A model generated the notes under the pieces. It saw only the letters and a program-made list of their open reading frames with translations, was not told where the DNA came from and made no database searches. Shown one piece after another: positions 34,480-43,424 of a DNA stretch of 64,000 bases. A program made the position numbers and the translations under genes. Source of the stretch: Mesorhizobium sp. B2-3-12 (GTDB lineage Bacteria > Pseudomonadota > Alphaproteobacteria > Rhizobiales > Rhizobiaceae). The stretch covers positions 310,001 to 374,000 of the forward strand of contig NZ_VFVR01000003.1 of the NCBI RefSeq assembly GCF_006442205.1, written 5' to 3'. Numbering within the stretch: the stretch's first letter is position 1; each line of letters starts with the position of its first letter.

Positions 34480-35511
34480 CTAACGATCCTCGAAACCGGT
34501 CAGCACGCCGACGGCGTTGATGCCGATCTCCTCGACGGCATAGCCGCCTTCCTGGACAAACAGCGTCGGCAAGCCGAGCCTGGCGATGCGCTGGCCGATC
34601 TTGGGATAGTCGGGGCTTTTCAGCTTGAACTGGCTGATCGGGTCCTTCTCGAACGTATCGACGCCGAGCGACACGACGACGATGTCGGGCGCGTAGGCGG
34701 CAAGCTTGGCGCAGGCGTCTTCCAGGGCGGCGTTCCAGGCGTCCCAACCGGTGCCGAAGGGCATGGGATAGTTGATGTTGAAGCCTTCCCCGGCGCCCAA
34801 GCCGCGCTCGTCGGCATGGCCGAGGAAGAACGGGTATTCCACCATCGGATCGCCGTGCAGATTGAGAACCTGCACGTCGGCGCGGTCGTAGAAGATCTCC
34901 TGCGTGCCATTGCCGTGGTGATAATCGACGTCGAGGATAGAGACGCGTTTGGCGCCCTGGTCGAGGAACCATTGCGCGGCAACCGCCGCGTTGTTGATGT
35001 AGCAATAGCCGCCCATGAAGCCGGCGCCGGCGTGGTGGCCGGGCGGGCGGCAGAGCGCGAAGGCCGATCTCTCGCCGCCCTTGACCAGACCGGCGGCGGT
35101 CAGCGCGACGTCGTAGGAGGATTTGATCGCGGCCCAGGTGCCTTCGACGAAGGTGGCGCCGCCGTCGAAGGAATAATAGCCGAGCAGGGCATCGATGCGC
35201 TTGGGCGGCACGTCGCCGCGCAGGCCGCGCGTCGGCCAGGTGAAGGGCATGGCCGTACCGGTGTGGCCCTCGGCGATCCATTGTGGCCAGACGGTCGGCA
35301 GGAAGTCGATGTAGTCGGCCCTGTGAACGCGCTTGGCGGCGGCAAGGTCGTGCTCGACCGGCGCGATAACAGGTCCGAGCTTCTCGCTTTCGACCCGCGC
35401 CTTGATGAACTCCGCGCGCGAGGGTTTTTCGAAACCGGGTACGATGGCCGAGGTGACCAGTTCCATCTGGCCGGCATGACCGGCGTGAAGCGGCGAATAG
35501 ACAGTCTTCAT
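34480..35511 (-). CDS. Acetylpolyamine amidohydrolase (histone-deacetylase family)
   Basis: A 343-residue zinc hydrolase. Motifs: CRPPGHHA (general-base histidine pair), ILDVDYHHGNGTQ (zinc-binding Asp and His), VVVSLGVDTFEKDP (second zinc Asp) and LFVQEGGY (catalytic Tyr). Length equals that of the Mycoplana acetylpolyamine deacetylase. It would remove acetyl groups from N-acetylputrescine or N-acetylspermidine. The ATG is preceded by AGAGGAA. A polyamine-type ABC transporter is encoded 2.7 kb away, which supports that substrate. Other members of the family act on other acetylamides, so substrate is inferred. Confidence 0.82.
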   Translation of the reverse strand: MKTVYSPLHAGHAGQMELVTSAIVPGFEKPSRAEFIKARVESEKLGPVIAPVEHDLAAAKRVHRADYIDFLPTVWPQWIAEGHTGTAMPFTWPTRGLRGDVPPKRIDALLGYYSFDGGATFVEGTWAAIKSSYDVALTAAGLVKGGERSAFALCRPPGHHAGAGFMGGYCYINNAAVAAQWFLDQGAKRVSILDVDYHHGNGTQEIFYDRADVQVLNLHGDPMVEYPFFLGHADERGLGAGEGFNINYPMPFGTGWDAWNAALEDACAKLAAYAPDIVVVSLGVDTFEKDPISQFKLKSPDYPKIGQRIARLGLPTLFVQEGGYAVEEIGINAVGVLTGFEDR

Positions 35512-35534
35512 GAAATTCCTCTCGAAATGCGAAA

Positions 35535-36188
35535 TCAGTCTAGGTTGAGATAGGGGCTCACCAGAGCCAGCCACATGGCTTCGACATCGTCCTCGATGAG
35601 GTCGAATGTCCTGCGATCTCTCTTCAGTCCGACTAGCCGGCAGGCGTGCCCGACCTCCATCATCACCAGGCCGAGCCGTTTGGCGGTCTTGTCTTCGAGA
35701 GCCGGATTCACATGCCGCAGCCAGGCGGCGTAAAGCGCGATGATCTGCTCGTCATATTCGTCCTGGATAGGCCTGAGATCGGCATTGCCTGAAATGGCCT
35801 CGATCACCGGCATCAGGGTCGCGTTCTCGAGATAGATACTGGACGTGTCGATGAAGAGCTTGCGTACCTCGCGCCGGAATTCTTCACGGTTGGTGGGCCG
35901 AGGGACCTTTATGCGCTTCTCGATCACCTCGGGAAAGGAGGACAGCCAGCGCCGGGCGAGGTCCAGAAGGATGGCTTCCTTGTTGGGAAAGTACTGGTAG
36001 ACCGAGCCGACAGACAAGCCCGCGCGCTGCGCGATGGCGAGCGTCGTCGGCGTCCTGGTTCCTTGCTCTCGCGTCAAGATCAGCGCCGCGTCGAGAATCC
36101 GGTCGACAACCTTGCTCGACCGTTGCTGCCGCGGCTGCTTGCGCGGTTCGAGCGCTATCCTGGTTTTGCGGTCGAGACTGCGCTTCAC
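35535..36188 (-). CDS. TetR-family transcriptional regulator
   Basis: A 217-residue protein with a basic N-terminus and a TetR helix-turn-helix near residues 25-72 (ILDAALILTREQGTRTP, LAIAQRAGLSVGSVYQYF, NKEAILLDL). The C-terminal ligand domain is helical and family-specific. The GTG start has GAGGA nine bases upstream; an upstream ATG frame looks spurious. It lies 23 bases before the deacetylase gene on the same strand, so likely regulates and is co-transcribed with it, and is divergent from the amidohydrolase. Inverted repeats at 36216-36344 are candidate operators. Confidence 0.85.
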   Translation of the reverse strand: MKRSLDRKTRIALEPRKQPRQQRSSKVVDRILDAALILTREQGTRTPTTLAIAQRAGLSVGSVYQYFPNKEAILLDLARRWLSSFPEVIEKRIKVPRPTNREEFRREVRKLFIDTSSIYLENATLMPVIEAISGNADLRPIQDEYDEQIIALYAAWLRHVNPALEDKTAKRLGLVMMEVGHACRLVGLKRDRRTFDLIEDDVEAMWLALVSPYLNLD

Positions 36189-36215
36189 GGGTTGATGTCC
36201 TCGTTCCCCGCCTGG

Positions 36216-36344
36216 TCCCAAGAGAGGCGGAGCGTGCTGTCCACAATACATTCCAAATCCGGCATGTTGACAAACGCGAATAATCAGTCGCATTCTTTAT
36301 CCACACTGTCTCTTGGGATAACAAGGGGAATTTCAAAGACAGTG
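36216..36344. promoter_or_regulatory. Paired inverted repeats between TetR gene and amidohydrolase gene
   Basis: Two dyads share one arm region. TCCCAAGAGA (36216-36225) is mirrored exactly by TCTCTTGGGA (36309-36318). CACTGTCT (36304-36311) is mirrored exactly by AGACAGTG (36337-36344). A TTGACA box lies at 36267-36272. They sit in the shared upstream region of two divergent genes and are candidate TetR operators. Confidence 0.45.
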
Positions 36345-36447
36345 CGCCGGCATCAAATTTGTCCGACAGCGCCGCTCCATGGTGCGGCGGGTCGTTGGAC
36401 ACGAGCTTTTCCGGTCTCCAGTCAGTCGTCAAAAGCGCGGAGTCGCG

Positions 36448-38124
36448 ATGTCGGTCACGGGTGCGGGTAGTGCGGATCTGATCGTTCTCAACGGTCGCGT
36501 GCTGACCATGGACGATGATAATCCCGTCGCCGAAGCCATTGCCGTCAAGGACGGCTCTATCATCGCCATTGGCGGTCGCGCAGCCATTGAAGAATTCAAG
36601 GGATCAGCCACCAACATCATCGACGCGCATGGCGGATCGGTCCTGCCCGGCTTCATCGAAGCCCATATGCATCTGTTTTCGGGCGCCGCCGAGCTTGCCC
36701 ATCTGCAACTGGCGGGCGTGCACGGGTTCGAGGCGCTGCAGAAGGCGATCCGCGACTATGCAACGACACGTCCCGACGCGCGGATGCTGGTCGGGCAGGG
36801 CGTCGACTACACGGTGCTCGACGACGTGCGGGTGACGCGCCACCATCTCGACGCGATCCTGCCGGACCGGCCTTTCGTCATGGCGGCTCCCGACCACCAC
36901 ACGATGTGGGCCAACACCAAAGCCCTGGAAATGGCTGATATTCTGCATGGGCGCACGCTTGGGCCGGGTAATGAGATCGTCATGGGGGATGACGGCCTGG
37001 CAGAAGGCGAGTTGCGCGAGGGCGAAGCGTTCGGCCCGGTGCTCGACCTTGCCGGCGAAAGCCGTGTGCGGCTGGGGCTGGCGACCGGCGGCGAGCCGGA
37101 GCCGCTGCCGACGGCGGAAGAACGCGCCTTCGACCGCGACATCATGCGGCGCGGGCTTGCCTGGTGCGCGCGCCACGGCATCACCTCGATCCAGAACATG
37201 GACGGCAACCTCTACCAGCTCGAACTGCTGGCCGAGATCGAGGCCGAGGAAGGGCTGCCCTGCCGCGTGCAGATCCCCTTCCACTACAAGAATTTCATGA
37301 CGCTCGACATGCTCGACAAGGCGTCCGTCATGGCCGAGCGCTACGACAGCGAATGGCTGTCGTCGGGCATGGTCAAGGTGTTCTATGACGGGGTGCTCGA
37401 CTCCTGGACGGCGGTCATGATCGAGCCTTATGCCGATCGTCCCGACTGGGTCGGCGAGCCATTGTTCACGCCGCGGCAGTTCATCGATCTGGCGGTCGCC
37501 ATCGACAAACGCGGGCTGCAGATCGCCGTGCACGCGATTGGCGACGGCGCGGTGCGTGCGGTGCTCGACGGCTATGAGGCGGCTGAGAAGGCCAACGGCA
37601 AGCGCGACAGCCGGCACCGGGTCGAACATATTGAGGTCACCACCAGCGCCGATGTGCCGCGCTTTGCCGAACTCGGCGTCATCGCTTCCATGCAGCCGCC
37701 GCATCCTCCCGGCGCCATGGATTTCCCGCTGGAGCCGACCGTGTCGCGGATCGGGCCTGCGCGCTGGCCGCTCAGCTACGCCTGGCGCACCTTGAAGAAC
37801 GCCGGCGCGCATGTCGTGTTCGCGTCGGACTGGCCGGTGTCGCCGATCGACCCGATCCTGGGCATTCAGGCGGCAGTGCTGCGCAAGCCGTGGGCAGAAA
37901 ACGATCCCGACCAGAGCTTCTCGCTGCATGAATCGATTGCCGCCTACACGGTCGAAGGCGCCTATGCCGAATTCGCCGAGCACCGCAAGGGCATGGTGAA
38001 ACCGGGCTATTTGGCGGATCTGGTGGTGCTGTCGGCCGATATCGAGAAGACGGCGCCGGCCGATCTGCACAAGGTACGGCCGGTGACGACGATCTGCGGC
38101 GGCAAGATCACCTATCAGGCCTGA
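36448..38124 (+). CDS. Amidohydrolase of the YtcJ type
   Basis: A 558-residue metal-dependent hydrolase. N-terminal and C-terminal strands form the small domain (ADLIVLNGRVLTMD; GYLADLVVLSAD). The barrel has the metal motif GFIEAHMHL, IAVHAIGDGAV, RVEHIEV and VFASDWPVSP. Family 3 amidohydrolases deaminate or hydrolyse cyclic or linear amides; the specific substrate cannot be read. GGAG lies five bases before the ATG. It lies upstream of a polyamine-type ABC transporter on the same strand with a 139-base gap, so it may act on a nitrogen compound brought in by it. Confidence 0.8.
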   Translation: MSVTGAGSADLIVLNGRVLTMDDDNPVAEAIAVKDGSIIAIGGRAAIEEFKGSATNIIDAHGGSVLPGFIEAHMHLFSGAAELAHLQLAGVHGFEALQKAIRDYATTRPDARMLVGQGVDYTVLDDVRVTRHHLDAILPDRPFVMAAPDHHTMWANTKALEMADILHGRTLGPGNEIVMGDDGLAEGELREGEAFGPVLDLAGESRVRLGLATGGEPEPLPTAEERAFDRDIMRRGLAWCARHGITSIQNMDGNLYQLELLAEIEAEEGLPCRVQIPFHYKNFMTLDMLDKASVMAERYDSEWLSSGMVKVFYDGVLDSWTAVMIEPYADRPDWVGEPLFTPRQFIDLAVAIDKRGLQIAVHAIGDGAVRAVLDGYEAAEKANGKRDSRHRVEHIEVTTSADVPRFAELGVIASMQPPHPPGAMDFPLEPTVSRIGPARWPLSYAWRTLKNAGAHVVFASDWPVSPIDPILGIQAAVLRKPWAENDPDQSFSLHESIAAYTVEGAYAEFAEHRKGMVKPGYLADLVVLSADIEKTAPADLHKVRPVTTICGGKITYQA

Positions 38125-38263
38125 TAATGGCATGAGGCTTGCTGTCTAACGACTGACTGAACTGTGATTCAATGCCGGGCTTGCCAACCTACCGGCCATG
38201 TGGTCACATCCAACAGGGGACAAACTCCGCCAGCAAGAGCGGGGTCAACAGTGAGGCGTAATC

Positions 38264-39358
38264 GTGCCGGACAAACCGGATCGGAATGCGATTGAAGTAG
38301 TAAACGTCAGCAAAATTTTCGGATCGGGTGAAGGGCAGGTCGCTGCCCTCGACAAGGTCTCGGTATCCATCCGCGAAAACGAGTTCTTCACGCTGCTGGG
38401 GCCGTCCGGCTGCGGCAAGACCACCTTGCTGCGGCTGATCGCCGGCTTTGACTTTCCAACCGCCGGCGGGATCCTGCTCTACGGCCATGACATCGCGCCA
38501 TTGCCGCCGTTCAAGCGGCCGGTCAACACCGTCTTCCAGTCCTACGCACTGTTCCCGCACATGACGGTGGCCGACAATATCGGCTTTGGCCTGGAAATGC
38601 TGGGCAAGCCAAAGGCCGAGATCAAGGCGCGTGTCGCCGAGATGTTGAAGCTGGTCAAGATGGAAGCGCTGGCGGGTCGCCGCACTGGCCAGATTTCCGG
38701 CGGCCAACAGCAGCGCGTGGCGCTGGCCCGGGCGCTGGCGCCGCAGCCGAAAGTGCTGTTGCTCGACGAACCGCTCTCGGCGCTCGACTACAAGCTGCGC
38801 AAGGAGATGCAGATCGAGCTGAAGCGGCTGCAGCACGAGACCGGCATCACCTTCATCTTCGTCACTCACGACCAGGAAGAAGCGCTGACCATGTCGGACC
38901 GCATCGCGGTTATGTCGTCGGGCAAGATCCTGCAGGTCGGCTCGCCCTGGGACATCTACGACAAGCCGGCGGAACGCTTCGTGGCCGACTTCATCGGCGA
39001 AACCAATTTCCTCACCGCCGCCATTTCAGGCGTCGGCAATGGTAAGGCGCGCGCGACGCTCAAGTCCGGCACGACCATCGAGGCCACCGTTGCCGAAGGC
39101 TTCCAGCCCAAGGACAACGCCACCGTTGTGGTGCGGCCCGAGCATGCCAAGCTGACGAAGGACAAGGGCGACCTGTCTGGCACGGTCGAAAACATCGTCT
39201 ATTTCGGCACCGACACGCATATCCATGTCCAGCTCGACAGCGGCGAGGCCTTCACCGTGCGCCAGCAGAACACGCGCAGCGCCGGCTGCGGTTTCGAGCG
39301 CGGCGACAAGGTCGGCATCATGATCGGCAACGACGCCGCGCAAGTGCTGAGGGACTGA
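38264..39358 (+). CDS. Polyamine-type ABC transporter ATP-binding protein
   Basis: A 364-residue PotA-like ATPase. Walker [10 protein letters not shown] (about residues 46-54), signature [15 protein letters not shown], Walker [14 protein letters not shown], switch FVTHDQEEA, and a C-terminal TOBE domain (about 285-360). It energises uptake with the two permeases that follow. GTG start with GAGG seven bases upstream. Its stop overlaps the next start by one base (TGATG). The family also transports thiosulfate or iron, but the binding protein points to polyamines. Confidence 0.9.
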   Translation: MPDKPDRNAIEVVNVSKIFGSGEGQVAALDKVSVSIRENEFFTLLGPSGCGKTTLLRLIAGFDFPTAGGILLYGHDIAPLPPFKRPVNTVFQSYALFPHMTVADNIGFGLEMLGKPKAEIKARVAEMLKLVKMEALAGRRTGQISGGQQQRVALARALAPQPKVLLLDEPLSALDYKLRKEMQIELKRLQHETGITFIFVTHDQEEALTMSDRIAVMSSGKILQVGSPWDIYDKPAERFVADFIGETNFLTAAISGVGNGKARATLKSGTTIEATVAEGFQPKDNATVVVRPEHAKLTKDKGDLSGTVENIVYFGTDTHIHVQLDSGEAFTVRQQNTRSAGCGFERGDKVGIMIGNDAAQVLRD

Positions 39359-40278
39359 TGGCGACCGCGGAAGAAGTCGCCAAGGCAGCGGAACGGCGCG
39401 ATGTCCGTGACCGCTGGCTTTTGTCAGCCCCGGCGCTGCTGGTCATCCTGTTCGCCGCCACCGGCCCGCTGCTGATCGTGCTGGTCTATTCGTTCCTGAC
39501 CCCCGGCGCCTATGGGGACGTGAAATGGCAATTCTCGTCCGACGCCTGGACGTCGGTCTTCCTGGAACGCGATATTTTCGACGACACGCTGTCGCTGGCG
39601 GCGGCGCATGTCACCATTTTCTGGCGTTCGATCAAGCTCGCGGTGGTGACGACGCTCGCCACCTTGGCGCTCGGTTTCCCGACCGCCTATTTCATGGCCA
39701 CGCGTAGCGAGAAAACGCGCGATCTCTGGCTGTTCCTGATCACCATCCCATTCTGGACGAACCTGTTGATCCGCACCTTCGCGGTGCTGCAGATCATCCG
39801 CAACGAAGGCATCGTCAACACCATCCTTCTGAAGCTCGGCATCGTCTCGGCGCCGGTGCAGATCCTCTACACCGACACGGCGATCCTGATCGGCATGGCC
39901 TATGTCTACCTGCCGCTGATGGTGCTGCCGATCTATGCCAGCATGGAGAAGCTCGACTTCCGGCTGGTCGAGGCGGGCTACGATCTCTACGCGACACGCT
40001 TCAAGGTGCTGCGCAAGATCATTTTCCCGCTGGTCAAACCTGGTGTCATTGCCGGCTCCATCCTGGTCTTCATTCCGGCGCTCGGCGCCTATGTGACGCC
40101 GAGCGTGCTGGGCGGCGGCAAGAACATGATGCTGTCCAATCTGATCGAATTGCAGTTCGGACAGGGCCGCAACTGGCCGCTCGGCTCGGCGCTGTCGATC
40201 ACGGTGATGATCATCGTCATGGTGGCGCTGCTCGCCTATGTGCGCAATGCCGGCAAGTCAGGGGTGCGGCATGGCTAG
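39358..40278 (+). CDS. Polyamine-type ABC transporter permease 1
   Basis: A 306-residue inner-membrane protein of PotB type with six membrane helices, the first near residues 20-42. The EAA loop that docks the ATPase is EAGYDLYATRFKVLRKIIFP followed by LVKPGVIAGSIL. A large periplasmic segment (about 48-85) is present, typical of the first polyamine permease. Ends with an eight-base overlap with the next permease. Confidence 0.9.
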   Translation: MATAEEVAKAAERRDVRDRWLLSAPALLVILFAATGPLLIVLVYSFLTPGAYGDVKWQFSSDAWTSVFLERDIFDDTLSLAAAHVTIFWRSIKLAVVTTLATLALGFPTAYFMATRSEKTRDLWLFLITIPFWTNLLIRTFAVLQIIRNEGIVNTILLKLGIVSAPVQILYTDTAILIGMAYVYLPLMVLPIYASMEKLDFRLVEAGYDLYATRFKVLRKIIFPLVKPGVIAGSILVFIPALGAYVTPSVLGGGKNMMLSNLIELQFGQGRNWPLGSALSITVMIIVMVALLAYVRNAGKSGVRHG

Positions 40279-41071
40279 CAACTTCTCCATCAAGCACCAG
40301 CCGGGCTTCACCGCGATCGCGGCGACCTGTTTCGTGGTGCTCTATCTGCCGATTATCGTGCTGGTGATCTATGCCTTCAACGCGGCAAGCTCGACCTCGG
40401 AATGGGGCGGCTTTTCGCTGAAATGGTTCCAGTCGGCTTACCAGAACACGCAAGTCATCGATGCGACGCTGCGCTCGTTCCAGATCGGCGCCATCGCGGC
40501 GGTGCTGTCGACCATCTTCGCCACCATGGCGGCACTCGCCACCACGCGCACGGCGTCCTATCCCGGCCTCACCTTCAAATACGCGGCGATCAACCAGCCG
40601 CTGATGGTGCCCGAGATCGTCACCGGCGTGGCGCTGCTGATCTTCTTCTCGCGCATCAAGATCTTCACCGGCTATTCCGGCATCGGCTATCTGGTCGCCG
40701 CGCATACGGCGTTCTGCATTCCCTTCGCCTACCTGCCGATCCGGGCGCGGCTGGAGAATATGGACCTGACGCTGGAACGCGCCGCGGCCGATCTGTACGC
40801 GACGCCATGGAAGACCTTCCGCCGCATCACGCTGCCGCTTTTGTGGCCCGGTATCCTCGCCGGCCTGATGCTGGCCTTCGTCATCTCACTCGATGACGTG
40901 GTCATCACCGAGTTCGTCAAATCGGGCGGCCAGGACACGCTGCCCACCTACATGCTCGGCCAGATCCGCCGCGGCATCACGCCTGAGATCAACGCGATAT
41001 CGACCGCCTTCCTGCTGCTTTCGGTCGCGATCGTCACGTTGTTTTTCTTCGTCAGCAGGAAACGAGACTGA
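40271..41071 (+). CDS. Polyamine-type ABC transporter permease 2
   Basis: A 266-residue PotC-like inner-membrane protein with six helices. The EAA-type loop reads ERAAADLYATPWKTFRRITLP near residues 168-188, and FVISLDDVVITEFVKSGG marks the PotC family. The ATG at 40271 overlaps the previous gene by eight bases and fits the family start. Confidence 0.9.
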   Translation: MASNFSIKHQPGFTAIAATCFVVLYLPIIVLVIYAFNAASSTSEWGGFSLKWFQSAYQNTQVIDATLRSFQIGAIAAVLSTIFATMAALATTRTASYPGLTFKYAAINQPLMVPEIVTGVALLIFFSRIKIFTGYSGIGYLVAAHTAFCIPFAYLPIRARLENMDLTLERAAADLYATPWKTFRRITLPLLWPGILAGLMLAFVISLDDVVITEFVKSGGQDTLPTYMLGQIRRGITPEINAISTAFLLLSVAIVTLFFFVSRKRD

Positions 41072-41094
41072 AACCGACAATGGGAGTTAAGACC

Positions 41095-42129
41095 ATGAAT
41101 TGGAAGACAACAGCGAGTGCCATGGGGTTGGCGCTGCTCGCTTCGACGGGGCTCGCCCGCGCCGACGGCGTGCTCAACATCTATAATTGGGGCAACTACA
41201 CCAGCCCCGACGTGATCAAGAAGTTCGAAGCCAAATACAACATCAAGGTGACCATCACCGACTACGATTCCAACGATACGGCGCTGGCCAAGGTTCGCCA
41301 GGGCGGCACCGGTTTCGACATAGCGGTGCCCTCGCAGACCTACGTGCCGATCTGGATCAAGGAAGGTCTCGTCCAGGAGACCGATCCCGGCAAGATGGAG
41401 AACGCCAAGAACATCGCACCCGAATGGGCCAATCCCGACTTCGATCCCGGCCGTAAATATACCGTTCCGTGGGCTTGGGGCACGATCGGGGTCGTCGTCA
41501 ATACCGACGCCTACAAGGGTCCGGCCAACACCTGGGGCATCATCTTCAACACGCCGGACGAGTTGAAGGGCAAGGTCAACGTCGTGCCGGAGATGGGCGA
41601 CGTGATGTTCGCCGCGATCAAGTATGTCGGCGGCCAGCAGTGCACCGACGACAAGGTGGTGCTGAAGAAGGTACGCGACCTCTTGGTGGCGGCCAAGCCG
41701 AACTGGATCGCCATGGAATACAACACGATCGAGAAGATGGGCGCCGGTGACTTCAAGGCAACCAGCGACTGGAACGGCTCGGCGCTCCGCCAGCGCCTGG
41801 CCAACCCGGCCATCCACTTCAACTATCCGAAGGAAGGCTATGGCCTGTGGAGCGACAACGTCGTCGTTCTCAAGGAAGCCAAGAATGTCGAGAACGCCAA
41901 GCTGTTCCAGAACTTCATCATGGATCCGGAAAACGCGGCGGGCCTCTCGGCCTTCCATCGTTACGCCAACGCCATTGCCGGTTCGGACAAATACATGCCG
42001 GCCGACATGAAGGACGCGCCGGAAGTCGTCATTCCGGCCGACGCCAAGCCGCTTGGCGAACTGCAGCAGATGTGCGCCCCTGAGACGCAGGAGCTCTACA
42101 CCAAGATCTGGACCGAACTGCAGAAGTAG
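41095..42129 (+). CDS. Periplasmic polyamine-binding protein
   Basis: A 344-residue PotD/PotF-like protein. Signal peptide residues 1 to about 24 (ending GLARA). The mature start VLNIYNWGNYTSPDVIKKFE and the segments DYDSNDTALAKVRQGG, GFDIAVPSQTYVPIW and TVPWAWGTIGVVVNTD match polyamine-binding proteins. GGGAG lies eight bases before the ATG; another ATG five codons earlier lacks this. Last gene of the transporter operon, followed by a strong terminator. Confidence 0.9.
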   Translation: MNWKTTASAMGLALLASTGLARADGVLNIYNWGNYTSPDVIKKFEAKYNIKVTITDYDSNDTALAKVRQGGTGFDIAVPSQTYVPIWIKEGLVQETDPGKMENAKNIAPEWANPDFDPGRKYTVPWAWGTIGVVVNTDAYKGPANTWGIIFNTPDELKGKVNVVPEMGDVMFAAIKYVGGQQCTDDKVVLKKVRDLLVAAKPNWIAMEYNTIEKMGAGDFKATSDWNGSALRQRLANPAIHFNYPKEGYGLWSDNVVVLKEAKNVENAKLFQNFIMDPENAAGLSAFHRYANAIAGSDKYMPADMKDAPEVVIPADAKPLGELQQMCAPETQELYTKIWTELQK

Positions 42130-42143
42130 TCACAGACCCCAAG

Positions 42144-42171
42144 AGGCCCGGCGGCACATGCCGCCGGGCCT
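42144..42171 (+). terminator. Rho-independent terminator of the transporter operon
   Basis: Perfect 12-base-pair stem (AGGCCCGGCGGC, loop ACAT, GCCGCCGGGCCT) 14 bases after the stop codon, continued by TTCTTTTCT. Confidence 0.92.
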
Positions 42172-42194
42172 TTCTTTTCTGGGAATGGCCTTTC

Positions 42195-43391
42195 ATGGAC
42201 TCCTATCGCAACAGCGATCCGCGGCCGCCGATCATGCACGGGTCGCCGCCCGCCATGGTGCCGCCCAGGCTCGACTGGGACAGGCCGCCCTGGAACCGCT
42301 GGGCTTTCCAGCACATCAGGGAAATCCTGCCGACCGCCGAAGTCTGGCGCGGCAATGGTCACCGCCACCGTTTCGAACGCGCCGAGGTCGATCTCGACAG
42401 GTTGGCGGTCGGGGACAGCGAGGGCAGGCCTTCGACGCTCGCCGGCTTGCTCGACGAGACCTATACGGACGGCTTCCTGGTCCTCAAGGACGGCAGGATA
42501 GCCTATGAGCGCTATTTCAACGGCATGGACGAGCGGACGCTGCATCTCTCGCAGTCGATGGCTAAATCGATCACCGGCTCGGTGTTCGGCATACTGGCCG
42601 GACGCGGCCTGATCGATCCGGCGAGGCTCGTCACCGATTATCTGCCGGAGCTTGGCGCCACCGGCTGGGCCGGCGCCAGCGTCCAGCATGTCTTGGACAT
42701 GACGACCGGCGTGCGGTTCTCCGAGGAATATGTCGACCGCTATTCCGACATCGGCCAGGTCGATGTCGCGACCGGCTGGAAACCGGTGCCACCGGGCAGC
42801 GATCCGGATTTCCGCTGGCCCTCGCACATGTTCGAGCTGATCCTGGGCTTGAAGGACACGGTTCGCCCGCACGGCGCCCGGTTCGAGTACCGCTCGATCG
42901 AGACGGACGTGCTTGCCTTCATTATGGAACGGGTGACAGGCAAAAGGCTGTCGCAACTGGTTTCCGAGGAACTCTGGCAAAAGCTCGGTGCCGACGAAAG
43001 CGCCTGCTTCACCGTCGACAGCGCGGGCTACGCGCTGGCCGATGGCGGTTTCAACGCGACGCTGCGCGACTATGGCCGCTTCGGCCAGCTGATCCTCGAC
43101 GATGGTCGCGGCATCGTGCCGGCCGACTGGATCGAGGCGACGCGCAGTGGCAAGCATGGTCCGGATTTCTCCGCCAGCCTGCCCGAGGGCAGCTTTCGCA
43201 ACCAGTTCTGGATCGAGAATCCGCGGTCGCGGGCGCTAATGTGCCGGGGCGTGTTCGGACAGATGATCCACATCGACTGGGACACAGGAATCGTCGTGGT
43301 GAAGCTGTCGACCTGGCCGGATTTCAGCAACCTGGACTATTCCGTGGCAACGCTGAAGGCCGTGCACGCCATAGCTGTTGCACTGGCCTGA
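42195..43391 (+). CDS. Serine hydrolase, beta-lactamase fold, first of two
   Basis: A 398-residue protein of the class C beta-lactamase/NylB-like family. The catalytic SxxK is SMAK at residues 121-124 (SQSMAKSITGSVFG). A second-motif Tyr is probably in RFEYRSIETD and a third-strand region in VFGQMIHIDWDTG. There is no signal peptide, so it is cytoplasmic, unlike true beta-lactamases. Family members cleave 6-aminohexanoate dimers, esters or peptides; the substrate here is unknown. It shares the N-terminal pattern NRW-[AS]-FQ with the next gene. Confidence 0.82.
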   Translation: MDSYRNSDPRPPIMHGSPPAMVPPRLDWDRPPWNRWAFQHIREILPTAEVWRGNGHRHRFERAEVDLDRLAVGDSEGRPSTLAGLLDETYTDGFLVLKDGRIAYERYFNGMDERTLHLSQSMAKSITGSVFGILAGRGLIDPARLVTDYLPELGATGWAGASVQHVLDMTTGVRFSEEYVDRYSDIGQVDVATGWKPVPPGSDPDFRWPSHMFELILGLKDTVRPHGARFEYRSIETDVLAFIMERVTGKRLSQLVSEELWQKLGADESACFTVDSAGYALADGGFNATLRDYGRFGQLILDDGRGIVPADWIEATRSGKHGPDFSASLPEGSFRNQFWIENPRSRALMCRGVFGQMIHIDWDTGIVVVKLSTWPDFSNLDYSVATLKAVHAIAVALA

Positions 43392-43424
43392 GCTTCAACG
43401 AACAATGGACTGGAAGGAAACGCC

